64,000 nt of DNA from Marinactinospora thermotolerans DSM 45154 (lineage in GTDB: Bacteria; Actinomycetota; Actinomycetes; Streptosporangiales; Streptosporangiaceae): the NCBI RefSeq assembly GCF_900167435.1, contig NZ_FUWS01000012.1:6323-70322 (forward strand). The letters are read 5' to 3'. A program made the translations under genes and the position numbers. Of this stretch, positions 45,343 to 54,678 are shown piece by piece; the first letter of the stretch is position 1, and each line of letters starts with the position of its first letter. Under the pieces are notes generated by a model. It had not been told where the DNA came from and did no database searches. It was given only the letters and a program-made list of their open reading frames with translations.

Positions 45343-47229
45343 TCAGGAGGAGCGCTTCTTGTGCGCCGTGATACGGGCGCGCTCCTTCTGGTCCAGGATG
45401 ACCTTGCGGATGCGCACGGCCTCGGGCGTGACCTCGACGCACTCGTCCTCGCGGCAGAACTCCAGGGCCTGCTCCAGCGACAGCTTGCGCGGCGGCACCA
45501 GGCGCTCCAGCTCCTCCCCCGTGGAGGAGCGCATGTTGGTGAGCTTCTTCTCCTTGGTGATGTTGACGTCCATGTCGTCGGCGCGCGCGTTCTCACCGAC
45601 GATCATGCCCTCGTAGACCTCGGTGCCGGGCTCGACGAACAGGATGCCCCGCTCCTGGAGGTTGAACATGGCGTAGGTCATGGCCGAGCCGGAACGGTCG
45701 GCGACCAGGGAGCCGTTCTGGCGGGTACGCAGCTCACCGAACCACGGCTCGAAGTCCTCGAAGACGTGGTGGGCGATGCCCGTGCCGCGGGTCTCGGTGA
45801 GGAACTCGGTGCGGAAGCCGATGAGGCCGCGCGAGGGCACGAGCCAGTCCATGCGGATCCAACCGGTGCCGTGGTTGGTCATCTGCTCCATCCGCCCCTT
45901 GCGGACACTGAGGAGCTGGGTGATCGCCCCCAGGTACTCCTCCGGCGCGTCGACGGTGAGGCGCTCGACAGGTTCGTGGACCTTGCCGTCGATCACCTTG
46001 GTGACCACCTGCGGCTTGCCCACGGTCAGCTCGTAACCCTCGCGGCGCATCTGCTCGACCAGGATCGCCAGGGCGAGCTCACCACGGCCCTGAACCTCCC
46101 AGGCGTCGGGACGGTCGGTCGGCAACACCCGCAGCGACACGTTGCCGACCAGTTCGCGGTCGAGGCGGTCCTTGACCAGGCGCGCGGTGACCTTCGCCCC
46201 CTTGACCCGTCCCACCAGGGGTGAGGTGTTGGTGCCGATCGTCATCGAGATGGCGGGCTCGTCGACGGTGATGAGCGGCAGCGGGCGCGGGTCCTCGGGG
46301 TCGGCCAGCGTCTCGCCGATCATGATGTCGGGGATGCCGGCGATGGCGACGATGTCACCGGGGCCCGCCTTCTCGGCGGGCTTGCGCTCCAGGGCCTCGG
46401 CCATGAGCAGCTCGGTGATCTTCACCTGCTGGGTGGACCCGTCCGCCTTGATCCAGGCGACCTGCTGGCCCTTGCGGAGTTCGCCCTGGTGGATCCGGCA
46501 CAGCGCCAGACGGCCCAGGAACGGGGAGGCGTCCAGGTTGGTGACGTGGGCCTGCAACGGCGCTCCCGGCGTGTACTCCGGTGCCGGGATCGTCTCCAAG
46601 ATGGTGCGGAACAGCGGCTGGAGGTCGTCGTTGTCGGGCACCGAGCCGTTGTCGGGGCGCTCCAGGGACGCCTTGCCGTCACGGGCGCAGGCGTAGACGA
46701 TCGGGAAGTCGATCTGGTCCTCGTTGGCGTCCAGGTCGAGGAACAGCTCGTAGGTGTCGTCGACGACCTCGGCGATACGGCTGTCGGGGCGGTCGACCTT
46801 GTTGATCACCAGGATGACCGGGAGCTTGGCCGCCAGCGCCTTGCGAAGCACGAACCGCGTCTGCGGCAACGGCCCCTCGCTCGCGTCGACCAGGAGCACG
46901 ACGCCGTCCACCATCGACAGGCCCCGCTCGACCTCGCCGCCGAAGTCGGCGTGGCCGGGGGTGTCGATGATGTTGATGACGACATCCTCACCCTCGGGCG
47001 TCGTGTAGTGGACGGCCGTGTTCTTGGCGAGGATGGTGATGCCCTTTTCGCGCTCCAGGTCGTTGGAGTCCATGACGCGCTCGTCGACGTCCTGGTTGGC
47101 GCGGAACGCGCCGGACTGCCAGAGCATGGCGTCGACGAGGGTGGTCTTACCGTGGTCGACGTGGGCGACGATGGCGACGTTACGAAGGTCGGTGCGGCGG
47201 GCGGAGCCTTCGGGCGTGGCGGTGGACAT
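45343..47229 (-). CDS. typA: Ribosome-associated translational GTPase TypA/BipA
   Basis: A 628-residue GTPase that binds the 70S ribosome and helps assembly and stress growth. G1 is [10 protein letters not shown] (residues 21-30), G3 [11 protein letters not shown] near 88, and G4 NKVDRPD near 140. Domains II, III and V and a specific C-terminal domain follow in standard order. Length fits TypA rather than EF-G or LepA. The start ATG 47229 gives the usual MSTA head. It is divergent from the siderophore-binding protein. Confidence 0.95.
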   Translation of the reverse strand: MSTATPEGSARRTDLRNVAIVAHVDHGKTTLVDAMLWQSGAFRANQDVDERVMDSNDLEREKGITILAKNTAVHYTTPEGEDVVINIIDTPGHADFGGEVERGLSMVDGVVLLVDASEGPLPQTRFVLRKALAAKLPVILVINKVDRPDSRIAEVVDDTYELFLDLDANEDQIDFPIVYACARDGKASLERPDNGSVPDNDDLQPLFRTILETIPAPEYTPGAPLQAHVTNLDASPFLGRLALCRIHQGELRKGQQVAWIKADGSTQQVKITELLMAEALERKPAEKAGPGDIVAIAGIPDIMIGETLADPEDPRPLPLITVDEPAISMTIGTNTSPLVGRVKGAKVTARLVKDRLDRELVGNVSLRVLPTDRPDAWEVQGRGELALAILVEQMRREGYELTVGKPQVVTKVIDGKVHEPVERLTVDAPEEYLGAITQLLSVRKGRMEQMTNHGTGWIRMDWLVPSRGLIGFRTEFLTETRGTGIAHHVFEDFEPWFGELRTRQNGSLVADRSGSAMTYAMFNLQERGILFVEPGTEVYEGMIVGENARADDMDVNITKEKKLTNMRSSTGEELERLVPPRKLSLEQALEFCREDECVEVTPEAVRIRKVILDQKERARITAHKKRSS

Positions 47230-47574
47230 GCGAAAGTCTCGATCTCATCTGCTGGGGAACACCGCGATTCCCGCGGCCGTCCATCAGTCTATGCGGTGAT
47301 GGCCTGCCCCCCGGGAAACGGGCAAGTCACGTGGGACGACGGCGCGATGGCGGTTTCGGGCCGCCCGTCGAGGGCGCCGCGTCACCCAACGAAACGGAGT
47401 CACCAGGTCCGCTATTCCCGCTCCCCGCTCTCGAAGGACCCTGACGCGACAAGAACCCCCTCTCCGACTTAGGATAGCCAAACCTCACCCTTACGGGCGG
47501 GTGGATCCGTCGTGCCGCCGCACGCCCGGCTCCGTCCGCCCGCGGACACCACCTCTCCTACCTGGGGGTCATCC
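47230..47574 (+). promoter_or_regulatory. Intergenic region with DtxR/IdeR-type iron box (47469-47487)
   Basis: A 345-bp gap between divergent genes. TTAGGATAGCCAAACCTCA at 47469-47487 closely fits the actinobacterial iron-repressor (DtxR/IdeR) box TTAGGTTAGGCTAACCTAA. It lies about 90 bp before the siderophore-binding protein, so that gene is probably repressed when iron is plentiful. The remainder should carry the typA promoter; nothing else is clear. Confidence 0.65.
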
Positions 47575-48621
47575 ATGCTGTTCAGTCATCCGACAGGCCG
47601 GCGCGTCCGGGGCCTGCGCGCCGGGGCCGTGGCCGCGGTCGCCGCGATCGCCCTCAGCAGCTGCGGTACGGACACCACCGAGGAAGAGACCGCCGCGCCC
47701 TCCGGAGAGGGATCGGGCGCCTTCCCCGTCACCATCGAGCACGCCTTCGGCAGCACCGAGATCACCGAGAAGCCCGAACGGGTCGTGACCGTCGGCTGGT
47801 CCGACGAGGGCACCCTGCTCGCCCTCGACATCGTCCCGGTCGGCATCGCCGAGTCCACCTTCGGCGCCCGCGAGGACGGTCTGCTGGAGTGGGACGCCGA
47901 GAAGCTGGAGGAACTCGGCGGCGAGAAGCCCACGCTGATCAGCAACGACGACGGCATCCCGGTCGAACAGGTCGCCTCGCTCGCCCCCGACCTCATCCTC
48001 GGAGTCCAATCGGGCCTTGAGGAGAACCAATACGAGCAGCTCTCCCAGATCGCCCCGACCATCCCCTACCTGGACAAGCCCTGGCAGACCGCCTGGCAGG
48101 ACCAGACCGTGGCGGTGGGCCGATCCGTCGGCATGGAGGAGGAGGCGCAGCAGCTCGTCGACGACACCAACGCCTACATCGACGGGATCGCCGAGCAGCA
48201 CCCCCAGTTCGCGGAGAAGACCTTCGCCTTCGGCACCGTCACCCAGGACGGGCAGCTCGCCTTCTACATCGACGGTGAGCCCCGGGCCGAGGTGATGAAG
48301 CAGCTCGGGTTCGCCCCCGCGGGCATCACCGAGCAGCTCGACGTGGCCGAAGGCCAGTTCTTCGGCACCACGAGCATGGAGAACGCCGACAAGGTCGACG
48401 CCGACGTGATGGTCATGTGGTACAACAGCGCGGACGCGCGCGAGGCCGCCGAGGCCAACCCGGTATTCCAGCAGATCCCCGCGGTGCAGGACGGCGGCTA
48501 CGTCGCGTTCGACGACGACGCGGTGGCCATGGCGATGTCCGCGGTCAGCCCCCTGAGCCTGCCGTGGGCGGTCGACCAGTTCCTGCCCGACCTCGTCAAG
48601 GCCGCCGAGGGCAAGGCCTGA
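47575..48621 (+). CDS. Iron-siderophore ABC transporter substrate-binding lipoprotein
   Basis: A 348-residue periplasmic-binding protein type III (FecB/FhuD-like). It has a signal peptide with lipobox ALSSC, lipidated Cys30, then FGSTEITEKPERVVTVGWSDE and LAPDLILGVQSGL as family features. It binds ferric siderophores at the cell surface. No permease or ATPase gene lies beside it, so it depends on transport genes elsewhere. The ATG at 47575 follows TGGGGGT; the 21-codon upstream extension is not part of the signal peptide. Regulation by the iron box upstream is likely. Confidence 0.9.
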   Translation: MLFSHPTGRRVRGLRAGAVAAVAAIALSSCGTDTTEEETAAPSGEGSGAFPVTIEHAFGSTEITEKPERVVTVGWSDEGTLLALDIVPVGIAESTFGAREDGLLEWDAEKLEELGGEKPTLISNDDGIPVEQVASLAPDLILGVQSGLEENQYEQLSQIAPTIPYLDKPWQTAWQDQTVAVGRSVGMEEEAQQLVDDTNAYIDGIAEQHPQFAEKTFAFGTVTQDGQLAFYIDGEPRAEVMKQLGFAPAGITEQLDVAEGQFFGTTSMENADKVDADVMVMWYNSADAREAAEANPVFQQIPAVQDGGYVAFDDDAVAMAMSAVSPLSLPWAVDQFLPDLVKAAEGKA

Positions 48622-48642
48622 GACCGTCGGCGCTCCCACCGA

Positions 48643-48701
48643 GACGACCCCGTGCCGCCCCGGCCGGCTCAACCGCCCCGGGCGCCGGCCACGGGGTCGT
48701 C
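48643..48701. terminator. Long-range inverted repeat between convergent genes
   Basis: GACGACCCCGTG (48643-48654) pairs with CACGGGGTCGTC (48690-48701), 12 bp. The loop of 35 nt holds the end of the Nudix gene (stop at 48669), so the right arm lies in its coding part. It probably terminates the binding-protein transcript. Confidence 0.55.
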
Positions 48702-49106
48702 GCTTTCCAGATAGGGGCGGATGGCGGAGAGGAAGGGCAGGTCGGCGGGCAGCCAGTCGACGTCGTGCAGCGCGTCGGCCGACAGCCAGCGCAACGACAG
48801 GTGTTCCAACGGCCGCGGCTCCCCTTCGACCAGGTCGGCCACCCACACCCGCAGCAGCGCCGGCGGAGCGCCAGGACGTTGCGGGAAGGCGACGTCCCGG
48901 CCGATGCGCTCCAGCAGGCGGACCCGGACGCCCAGCTCCTCCTCGCACTCGCGGACCAGCGCCGCCTCGTCGGTCTCGCCGGGATCGACCTTGCCGCCCG
49001 GCAGTTCCCAACGACCCCGCATCTGCGGCGGCTCGGCGCGCTGGGCGGCGAGGAGGGCGCCGTCACGGACGATCGCGGCGCCGACGACGATCAGGGGTTC
49101 GGTCAT
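48669..49106 (-). CDS. Nudix hydrolase (MutT-like)
   Basis: A 145-residue Nudix pyrophosphohydrolase. The Nudix box G-x5-E-x7-R-E-x2-E-E-x-G is intact at about residues 37-59 (starting GGKVDPGETDEA and ending RECEEELG). Such enzymes clear oxidised or non-canonical NTPs. ATG 49106 is chosen over the upstream TTG. Confidence 0.88.
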   Translation of the reverse strand: MTEPLIVVGAAIVRDGALLAAQRAEPPQMRGRWELPGGKVDPGETDEAALVRECEEELGVRVRLLERIGRDVAFPQRPGAPPALLRVWVADLVEGEPRPLEHLSLRWLSADALHDVDWLPADLPFLSAIRPYLESDDPVAGARGG

Positions 49107-49172
49107 GACGTCCAACGCTACTCAACTGCTGTGACGCCACAGGCACGCGGTGGACATTGGCCCGGTCCGGCC

Positions 49173-49478
49173 TTAGGCCGCGGCGCGTAGCGGCTGCGCC
49201 AGTCCGCACAGCTGGCGCGCCGCGCCTTCGGGGTCGTCGGCCGAGTGGGTCACCGTGCGTCCCAGTTCGTCCTGCCAGCGGAACATCCCGTTCATGCACC
49301 ACACCGTGAGACCCGCGCGAATGGACAGCGACGCGACCGTCGTCCGGCTCGCGGCGTAGAGCCGCTCCACCCCCGCCGCTGTGAGGTAGCTGTGCAGCAT
49401 GCTGACGGCCTCGGCGGGAGTCGCAGGGTGAGAGCCGTCGATCCACGAGATGGTGCCCACGGATGCGTGCCTTTCCAT
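49173..49478 (-). CDS. Small hypothetical protein
   Basis: A 101-residue protein from ATG 49478, helical, beginning ERHASVGTISWIDGSH. I do not recognise the family. An open frame extends upstream to 49532 with no support. It is in line with the Nudix gene after a 66-bp gap. A strong AT-rich promoter-like patch lies 100 bp upstream. Confidence 0.55.
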   Translation of the reverse strand: MERHASVGTISWIDGSHPATPAEAVSMLHSYLTAAGVERLYAASRTTVASLSIRAGLTVWCMNGMFRWQDELGRTVTHSADDPEGAARQLCGLAQPLRAAA

Positions 49479-49854
49479 GAGGTCGCACGGATGCCCCCGG
49501 ACACCCGTGATGACTGCGAGGAGGTGCGGCATGCAGGTGCGGTCCCGCTGCCAGCGTGGCTCATACCCGTACCGGCCGAAAGCGTAAACGTTCCGTTTTC
49601 ATTTTCATTACTAATTGATTACGGAGACTCGCTCGGAACAGGGCGGTTCCCCACCCTCTTCTCCCCCTCCCAGAACACCGGTCTCCATTACGGTCATCCG
49701 CTCTGCAGTTTGGCTACGTTCCGTTTCAGGCTGGGCAGGCCATGGCACACGACCTCCGGTGACACGCGCTCACCCGCGCCGAACGAAAACCCCGGGCACC
49801 GGACGGTCGGCCGGTGCCCGGGGGCTGACGCCCTCTAGGGGGAGTGAGCGGGCG
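49479..49854 (-). promoter_or_regulatory. Intergenic region with AT-rich patch
   Basis: A 376-bp gap. Positions 49577-49625 are notably AT-rich and contain the imperfect palindrome TAAACGTTCCGTTTTCA (49585-49601), which could be a metal-repressor site but matches no consensus well enough. It probably carries the promoter of the small hypothetical gene. The end of the gap holds the terminator at 49790-49823. Confidence 0.4.
49790..49823 (-). terminator. Rho-independent terminator of the SEC-C gene
   Basis: CCCCGGGCACCGG (49790-49802) and CCGGTGCCCGGGG (49811-49823) form a 13-bp perfect stem with an 8-nt loop, followed on the minus strand by TTTTC. A second hairpin (CTGACGCCC, 49825-49833, with GGGCGTCAG, 49850-49858) overlaps the stop codon of the gene. 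Confidence 0.85.
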
Positions 49855-50823
49855 TCAGCGTCCAGGACGCCAGAGGGAACCACAGCACTTCTTGTACTTC
49901 GCCGCCGCCCCGCACCAACAGGGCGCGTTCCGCCGCGGCGGCCAGGCGAGTGCGACCCGGCGCTCCAGCAGGTGACGCAGGTACTCCTCACAGGTGCGGC
50001 CCGAACGCGGATCGGCGACCGCCCGCGCGGCGAATCCGAGGTAGTCGTCAAGGCGGACCGGAAGCAGGGCGATCCGGCCACCGAACGCCCACCACTCGCG
50101 CTCCAGCACCCCGAAGTAATGGGCGGGCTCATCCGAGGCGAGCTCCCCCGGGAGCAACACCCCCCGCCCGTACGCCCGGGCCAGGTCCGAGCGCGGCACG
50201 AAGGCGGCCACCGGCGGCCCGGCCACGGGCTGGGGGGCCGCGCAGTCGACACCGTTGAACGGCTCGGACTCCTCCTCGTAGGAACGGGCGACGACGGCGT
50301 CGAGGTCGTCGGGTGCGATGCCCAGCGCGGCCCGGGTGCGGGCCCGCCCCTCGGCCGACTCGAACTGGACCAGGTACCTGGGAAGGTCGTCCGGATCGAT
50401 CCGATCCAGATCGGTCCGCAACGGAGCGCAGGCGAGGTCGTAGAACTCCAGTGCGGCGCGATACCGCCCCAGGGACTCCAGCAGCTCGGCCACGAGATGG
50501 GCGGGACCGATCCCGATCCGGCCGCTTCTGAGCGCCCCGAGCTCGGCCTCGAACTCCTCCCAGCGTTCCTCGGCCGCGAAGACCTCCATACGCCGCAACC
50601 GCGCGAATCCGACCCCCTCCTCCCCGCACGCGATCGCCCGCGCGCACAGGTCGAGTGCCCGGTCGGACTCGCCCAGGCGGTGCCACAGTCCCGCCGCCTC
50701 GCACAGGATCTCGCCGCGGTCGCCGGGGAATGCCTCCGCATCGGCCTCCAGGCGAAGGGCCTCGGCCCGGACCTGTTCCCGAGACCGCCCGACGAGCAGG
50801 CCCGCCCCCGGTTTCAGCTTCAT
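49855..50823 (-). CDS. TPR-like protein with C-terminal SEC-C zinc motif
   Basis: A 322-residue protein. Residues about 15-160 are helical and resemble TPR repeats (LWHRLGESDRALDLCARAI, LLESLGRYRAALEFYDLA). The C-terminus carries the SEC-C zinc motif CWCGAAAKYKKCCG (C-x-C-x8-C-C). SEC-C tails occur on SecA and on many unrelated proteins as a binding module. Function unknown. The start ATG 50823 is clear; two hairpins terminate the gene. Confidence 0.8.
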   Translation of the reverse strand: MKLKPGAGLLVGRSREQVRAEALRLEADAEAFPGDRGEILCEAAGLWHRLGESDRALDLCARAIACGEEGVGFARLRRMEVFAAEERWEEFEAELGALRSGRIGIGPAHLVAELLESLGRYRAALEFYDLACAPLRTDLDRIDPDDLPRYLVQFESAEGRARTRAALGIAPDDLDAVVARSYEEESEPFNGVDCAAPQPVAGPPVAAFVPRSDLARAYGRGVLLPGELASDEPAHYFGVLEREWWAFGGRIALLPVRLDDYLGFAARAVADPRSGRTCEEYLRHLLERRVALAWPPRRNAPCWCGAAAKYKKCCGSLWRPGR

Positions 50824-51280
50824 GAGGGGAGCCTAAACCGACGTTGGGAACCGGGAGGCGAAAACCCGGAAATCGATGAGTACTGGTCCGGGGCTGCCCC
50901 GCGCCCATTCTGCGAGGGAGGGGTTTCGCAGAATAGCCCCCGAAGTTCAGGCAGCCCCGGCCCACATGGCCCGCGCCCTGGGAGGGAGGTCGGGCGGGGG
51001 CCATGACCCGCGGTGACACGTCGGATAAGGGGGAGGACTCCACGCGACCGCACGCCCAACGCTAGACCGTCGGGGGACGGATTCCATTGGGCACCTTGCA
51101 CGAATTCCGCGGACGAATACGGGCGTGCTGCACAAATCAAAAATGGAATCGCGGACTATGTAGCTTTTTAGGTAGTTTCGCGAATATCAGCGGCAGGACG
51201 TCCTCTCTATCCCCTTATGAGGCACCTGTCGCCCCCCGGCCCGCCCCGCGCCGGCCAGGCCGCGGAGACCCATCTCACAC
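50824..51280. other. Intergenic region with nested inverted repeats (50888-50960)
   Basis: A 457-bp gap between benE (which ends here) and the start of the SEC-C gene. CCGGGGCTGCC (50888-50898) pairs with GGCAGCCCCGG (50950-50960), and inside this ATTCTGCGA (50907-50915) pairs with TCGCAGAAT (50926-50934); both are perfect. A further AT-rich patch runs from about 51105 to 51205. The nested structure could terminate benE or form a 5' structure for the SEC-C gene. No gene is credible here. Confidence 0.55.
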
Positions 51281-52489
51281 TCACCGCGGGGCGGTGGACC
51301 TCGCGCGCCACGGCCCGCCGGAGATCCCGCGCATCAGCAATCCGGCCAGCAGAGCCCAAAACGCCGAACCGATACCGGCGACGGTCACCCCCGACGCGGC
51401 CACCAGGAACGTCACCGCGGCGGCCTCCCGCCAGGACTCCTCCTCCAGCGCCCCCTTCAGAGACGCGGCCAGGGTCGTGATCAGCGCGAGCCCGGCGGCG
51501 GCCTCCACCAGGCCCGCCGGCGCGGCGGCGATCACCGCGGCGAGCGCGGCCGACAGGACCGCCAGGAGCAGATAGGACCAGCCCGCGGCGACGGCCGCGC
51601 GCCACCGCCGGGCCGGATCGGGATGGGCCTGCGGCCCCGCCGCCAACGCGGCGCTGATCGCCGCCAGGTTCACCGCGAACCCGCCGAACGGCCCCGTCAG
51701 AACCGTGGCGGCCCCGGTCGTCACCATCGCCGAGCGCCACGGCGTCCGATAGCCGAACGAGGCCAACACCGCTGTTCCGGGCACGTTCTGCGACGCCATC
51801 GTGACCACGAACAGCGGGAGGGCCACGCTCGCGACCGCCTGCCAGGTCAGGGCCGGCGTCGTCCACTCCGGAACCGGGAGCAGGACCGCCGGATCGACAC
51901 CGGCGCCACCACCGCGCAACGCCCCCAGGGCCACCACCAAGGCCGTGAACAACGCCGCGGGGACCGCCCAGCGTCGCGCCACCACCAACATCACCAGCCA
52001 CACCAGCACCACCGGGCCGACGAGCAGCGGCTGTTGTGCCACCCCCTGGACCGGGGCCAGGCACAGGCTCAGCAACACCCCCGCCAACATGGCCTGAGCC
52101 AGCGGAACCGGGATCTGGGAGATCGCCCTCCCCAAAGGGGCCACCAGGCCGCTGAGCACAACAAGGGCGCCGACCAGTAGGAACGCGCCCACCGCGGCCG
52201 GCCATCCACCGGCCACCTCGCCCGTGCTCGCCAACAGCGCCGCGCCCGGGGTGGACCAGGCCAGGGTGATGGGGATCCGGTACCGATGCCCCAGCCACAG
52301 CATCGCCACCCCGATGGCCAGACACAGGACGAACAACCCCGAAGCGGCCTGGGCCTGGGTGGCGCCCACCGCCCGCAACCCGGCGAGGACGATGACGAAC
52401 GAGCTCGAGAATCCGACCAGGGCGGCGACCAGCCCCGCTCCCGCGAGGTGGAGGCGCTCGGAACCGGCGAGGCGAGAGGAATCGGACAT
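51281..52489 (-). CDS. Benzoate/H+ symporter BenE-family transporter
   Basis: A 402-residue membrane protein with about 12 helices, in the BenE family (benzoate membrane transport). Typical features: LVAALVGFSSSFVIVLAGLRA near the N-terminus, LAWSTPGAALLAS (substrate-site stretch), and TMASQNVPGTAVLASFGYR with the conserved QN/G motif, then GAATVLTGPFGGFAVNLAA. Benzoate is the known substrate in proteobacteria; substrate here unproven. ATG 52489 is chosen over an upstream in-frame extension without membrane character. Confidence 0.85.
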   Translation of the reverse strand: MSDSSRLAGSERLHLAGAGLVAALVGFSSSFVIVLAGLRAVGATQAQAASGLFVLCLAIGVAMLWLGHRYRIPITLAWSTPGAALLASTGEVAGGWPAAVGAFLLVGALVVLSGLVAPLGRAISQIPVPLAQAMLAGVLLSLCLAPVQGVAQQPLLVGPVVLVWLVMLVVARRWAVPAALFTALVVALGALRGGGAGVDPAVLLPVPEWTTPALTWQAVASVALPLFVVTMASQNVPGTAVLASFGYRTPWRSAMVTTGAATVLTGPFGGFAVNLAAISAALAAGPQAHPDPARRWRAAVAAGWSYLLLAVLSAALAAVIAAAPAGLVEAAAGLALITTLAASLKGALEEESWREAAAVTFLVAASGVTVAGIGSAFWALLAGLLMRGISGGPWRARSTAPR

Positions 52490-52728
52490 GGGCACCTGCG
52501 TTCCACGACGGGGAACCCGACCGCGAAGCCGGAGCCGAGGGCGACCGCCGGCCACCCACCGGACGCCGCCACGGCCGCGAGGGGAAAGGGTCCGGTGATC
52601 CTACCGACGCCCTCTTGTCATGCCTTTCCCCGGGGCGGCCCTCTCCTGCGTTCCCACCTCACGGTCACGACGGCGGGGGCGCGGCCCACCAGGCCACGCC
52701 CCCGCGCGTACCGCCCACCGCGGCCGGT

Positions 52729-53169
52729 TCAGGCCCCGCCGGCCCCTCGCACCGGCGCGCCCGAGCGCCGGTGCAGGAAGAACTCCCGTGACGGGGTGAC
52801 CAGGACGAGCGCGAGGAGGATGATCGGCATGACAAGCTGCGCCCAACCCGACCAGCCGGACGACAGGGAGACCAGGGCCATCACCAGGGAGAGCCCCTGA
52901 ATTCCGACGATTGTCCAAAATGTCCAGCGGCGCCCCTTGCGCATGACGACACCGAGCACGACGCACAGGATCCCGTAGGCGACGAGCCAGACCGACGAGA
53001 AGATCGTGGCGGGGACGGCGCTCTCGGGCACCCCCGCTCCCCCGGACGGGGAGTCCGACAACAGGGAGATCCCCAGGAGGGCGAATCCGGCGAGGACGAT
53101 GGCGGCGCCTCCGGTGATGAAGAGCAGCACTCTCGCCACTTTGAGCGTGGTAGGCATCGGGGGGTTCAT
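52729..53169 (-). CDS. Four-helix membrane protein, unknown
   Basis: A 146-residue protein with four predicted membrane helices (about residues 12-35, 52-75, 82-100 and 108-125). It starts MNPPMPTTLKVARVL at ATG 53169 behind GAGGAGGAG. I do not recognise a family beyond small actinobacterial membrane proteins. It stands alone; the 239-bp gap after it holds no gene. Confidence 0.7.
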   Translation of the reverse strand: MNPPMPTTLKVARVLLFITGGAAIVLAGFALLGISLLSDSPSGGAGVPESAVPATIFSSVWLVAYGILCVVLGVVMRKGRRWTFWTIVGIQGLSLVMALVSLSSGWSGWAQLVMPIILLALVLVTPSREFFLHRRSGAPVRGAGGA

Positions 53170-53463
53170 CGATCTCCTCCTCGGAGCGCTTTTCCTTTTC
53201 CCTTCCCTCTCCGAATTCAGATCCTTCATTCCCGGGTCGGGAAAACGCCATCCGATAGGGAAAACGATCTACACGGTTTACGGAACGCCCCAGCCGTCTT
53301 TTTCGGATGCCTTTCCGAAACAGCGCCGGATCGCGGCCCGGACGGCACGATCGTCGGAACGGGTGGCCGCGGGGTCACGTCACGTCCGTCCTCTTCGGCC
53401 CGCACAGACGAGCGGCGGAGCCCACCGGCTTCGCCGCTCCTGCGATCACCCACGGGCGCCGCG

Positions 53464-53640
53464 TCACCTCTTCCTGAACACGTCCATGATGGTGTGTCCG
53501 GCCTGGCGGAATTTCCCCTCGGCGTGATCGGCCCGGCCCTCTGCGGCCAGACGGCGGTCGCCGGTGAGCCTGCCCGCGGCCTCCTTGGCCTTGCCCTTGA
53601 GCTGCTGGATCTTGCTGTCGGCCTTTCTGCCGGCGTTCAC
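53464..53640 (-). CDS. CsbD-like stress protein, copy 1
   Basis: A 58-residue, charged helical protein: KADSKIQQLKGKAKEAAGRL is the CsbD core (K-x-x-QLKGKAKEAAGR). GTG 53640 is preceded by GGAGGT with 5 nt spacing; the open frame upstream is shadow. CsbD proteins are induced by general stress in other bacteria; mechanism unknown. First of three related genes in a row. Confidence 0.82.
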   Translation of the reverse strand: MNAGRKADSKIQQLKGKAKEAAGRLTGDRRLAAEGRADHAEGKFRQAGHTIMDVFRKR

Positions 53641-53773
53641 GTGGACCTCCAGCGGAGAATGGTCGGTCCGGATCGGAGAACGGACCTCGTGTCCTTCCCC
53701 TGCCGCGTTTCCCGGGGTTTCATGCATCCTTTTCGGCCGCGATCCCATCCAAAGGACGAAAGCACCTTGGAAC

Positions 53774-53815
53774 GCGACCGGGACGGTGACCTGGCAGGGT
53801 CACCGTCCCGGTCGC
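53774..53815 (-). terminator. Terminator of CsbD-like copy 2
   Basis: An 18-bp perfect stem (53774-53791 with 53798-53815) around TGGCAG. It lies 36 nt after the stop of copy 2. Confidence 0.8.
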
Positions 53816-53850
53816 ACGACACGCGGAACACATATGCCGCGTTCGAGCGG

Positions 53851-54051
53851 TCAGCGTTTGTCGTCGCGGGCGCCCCGGATCGTGCCGCGTACGGTGTCCT
53901 CGGCGTTCTGCGCCGTCTCGCGCACGTTGCCCTTGGCCTGCTCGGTCTTCCCCTCGGCCTTGAGCCTCTCGTCGCCGACGGCCTTGCCCGCGGCCTCCTT
54001 GAGCTTGCCCTTGATCTGCTCGCCCTTGCCCTGGGCCTTTCCATCCCCCAT
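53851..54051 (-). CDS. CsbD-like stress protein, copy 2
   Basis: A 66-residue protein: GDGKAQGKGEQIKGKLKEAA then GKAVGDERLKAEGKTEQAKG are typical CsbD repeats. ATG 54051 follows AAGGGGG. The C-terminal 15 residues (TVRGTIRGARDDKR) are an extension not present in the other copies. Confidence 0.88.
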   Translation of the reverse strand: MGDGKAQGKGEQIKGKLKEAAGKAVGDERLKAEGKTEQAKGNVRETAQNAEDTVRGTIRGARDDKR

Positions 54052-54504
54052 TTGGTCCCCCTTGGTACTCGTACGAGCCGACCACGGCTGGTCGCCCCTT
54101 CTCCATCCCCTGCCTCGCCTGAGCTCTTTCATGCGCGAGGAAGCACCGGGAGGAGCGCCGTGAGCCGGTCACCGACCGTTCCAGGAGCACGGTGAGGAGA
54201 GGAGAGCGCCCGCCGGTCGGCCCCTGCACCATGCTTCCCCGCCCCCGAGATCGGAGGCCGCCCTCCTGTCGGGGCGGCGCCCCGGTTCGTCCTCCCGCCG
54301 GCGCGCGAGTTCCGCCGCGAAACGGCCGCGTGACCACGGGAACGTGTTGCGCCGGCACGGATGGTCGCCCCCTTTCGCTGCCCCGTCCCGCCGCGGGCAG
54401 ATGGCGCGGCGGGCACGCCGCCTTCCCGACGCGGACGAGCGGCGGGCCCCCGAAAAACCCGCCGCTCGTTTCCGGACACCGGCCGACGCCGGCGTGTGAT
54501 CCGG
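54052..54504 (-). other. Gap upstream of CsbD copy 2, including the copy 3 terminator
   Basis: A 453-bp stretch between CsbD copies 2 and 3. Open frames in it look like GC-rich shadows. ACGAGCGGCGGG (54435-54446) and CCCGCCGCTCGT (54458-54469) form a 12-bp stem that probably terminates copy 3. The rest should hold the copy 2 promoter; I could not recognise a sigma-B-type motif. Confidence 0.45.
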
Positions 54505-54678
54505 TCAGCGTTTGAAGGCGCTCTTGGCGTCCTGGCCGACCTCTCGGCCCTTGCCCTCGACCATGTCGGCGCGTCCCTTGTTCTTGAGCCGGTCGTTTCC
54601 GGTCGCCTTGCCCACGGTCTCCTCGGCCTTCCCCTTGACCTGCTGGCCCTTGGCTTCGACCTTCTTGCCGGTGCTCAT
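54505..54678 (-). CDS. CsbD-like stress protein, copy 3 (short gene)
   Basis: A 57-residue gene that is easily overlooked because of its size. Translation from ATG 54678 reads STGKKVEAKGQQVKGKAEET then VGKATGNDRLKNKGRADMVE and ends GREVGQDAKSAFKR. It shares the KGQQ/KGKAEE and GNDRLKxKG pattern with the other two copies and ends at TGA 54505. GAGGTCGAG precedes the start. Confidence 0.85.
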   Translation of the reverse strand: MSTGKKVEAKGQQVKGKAEETVGKATGNDRLKNKGRADMVEGKGREVGQDAKSAFKR

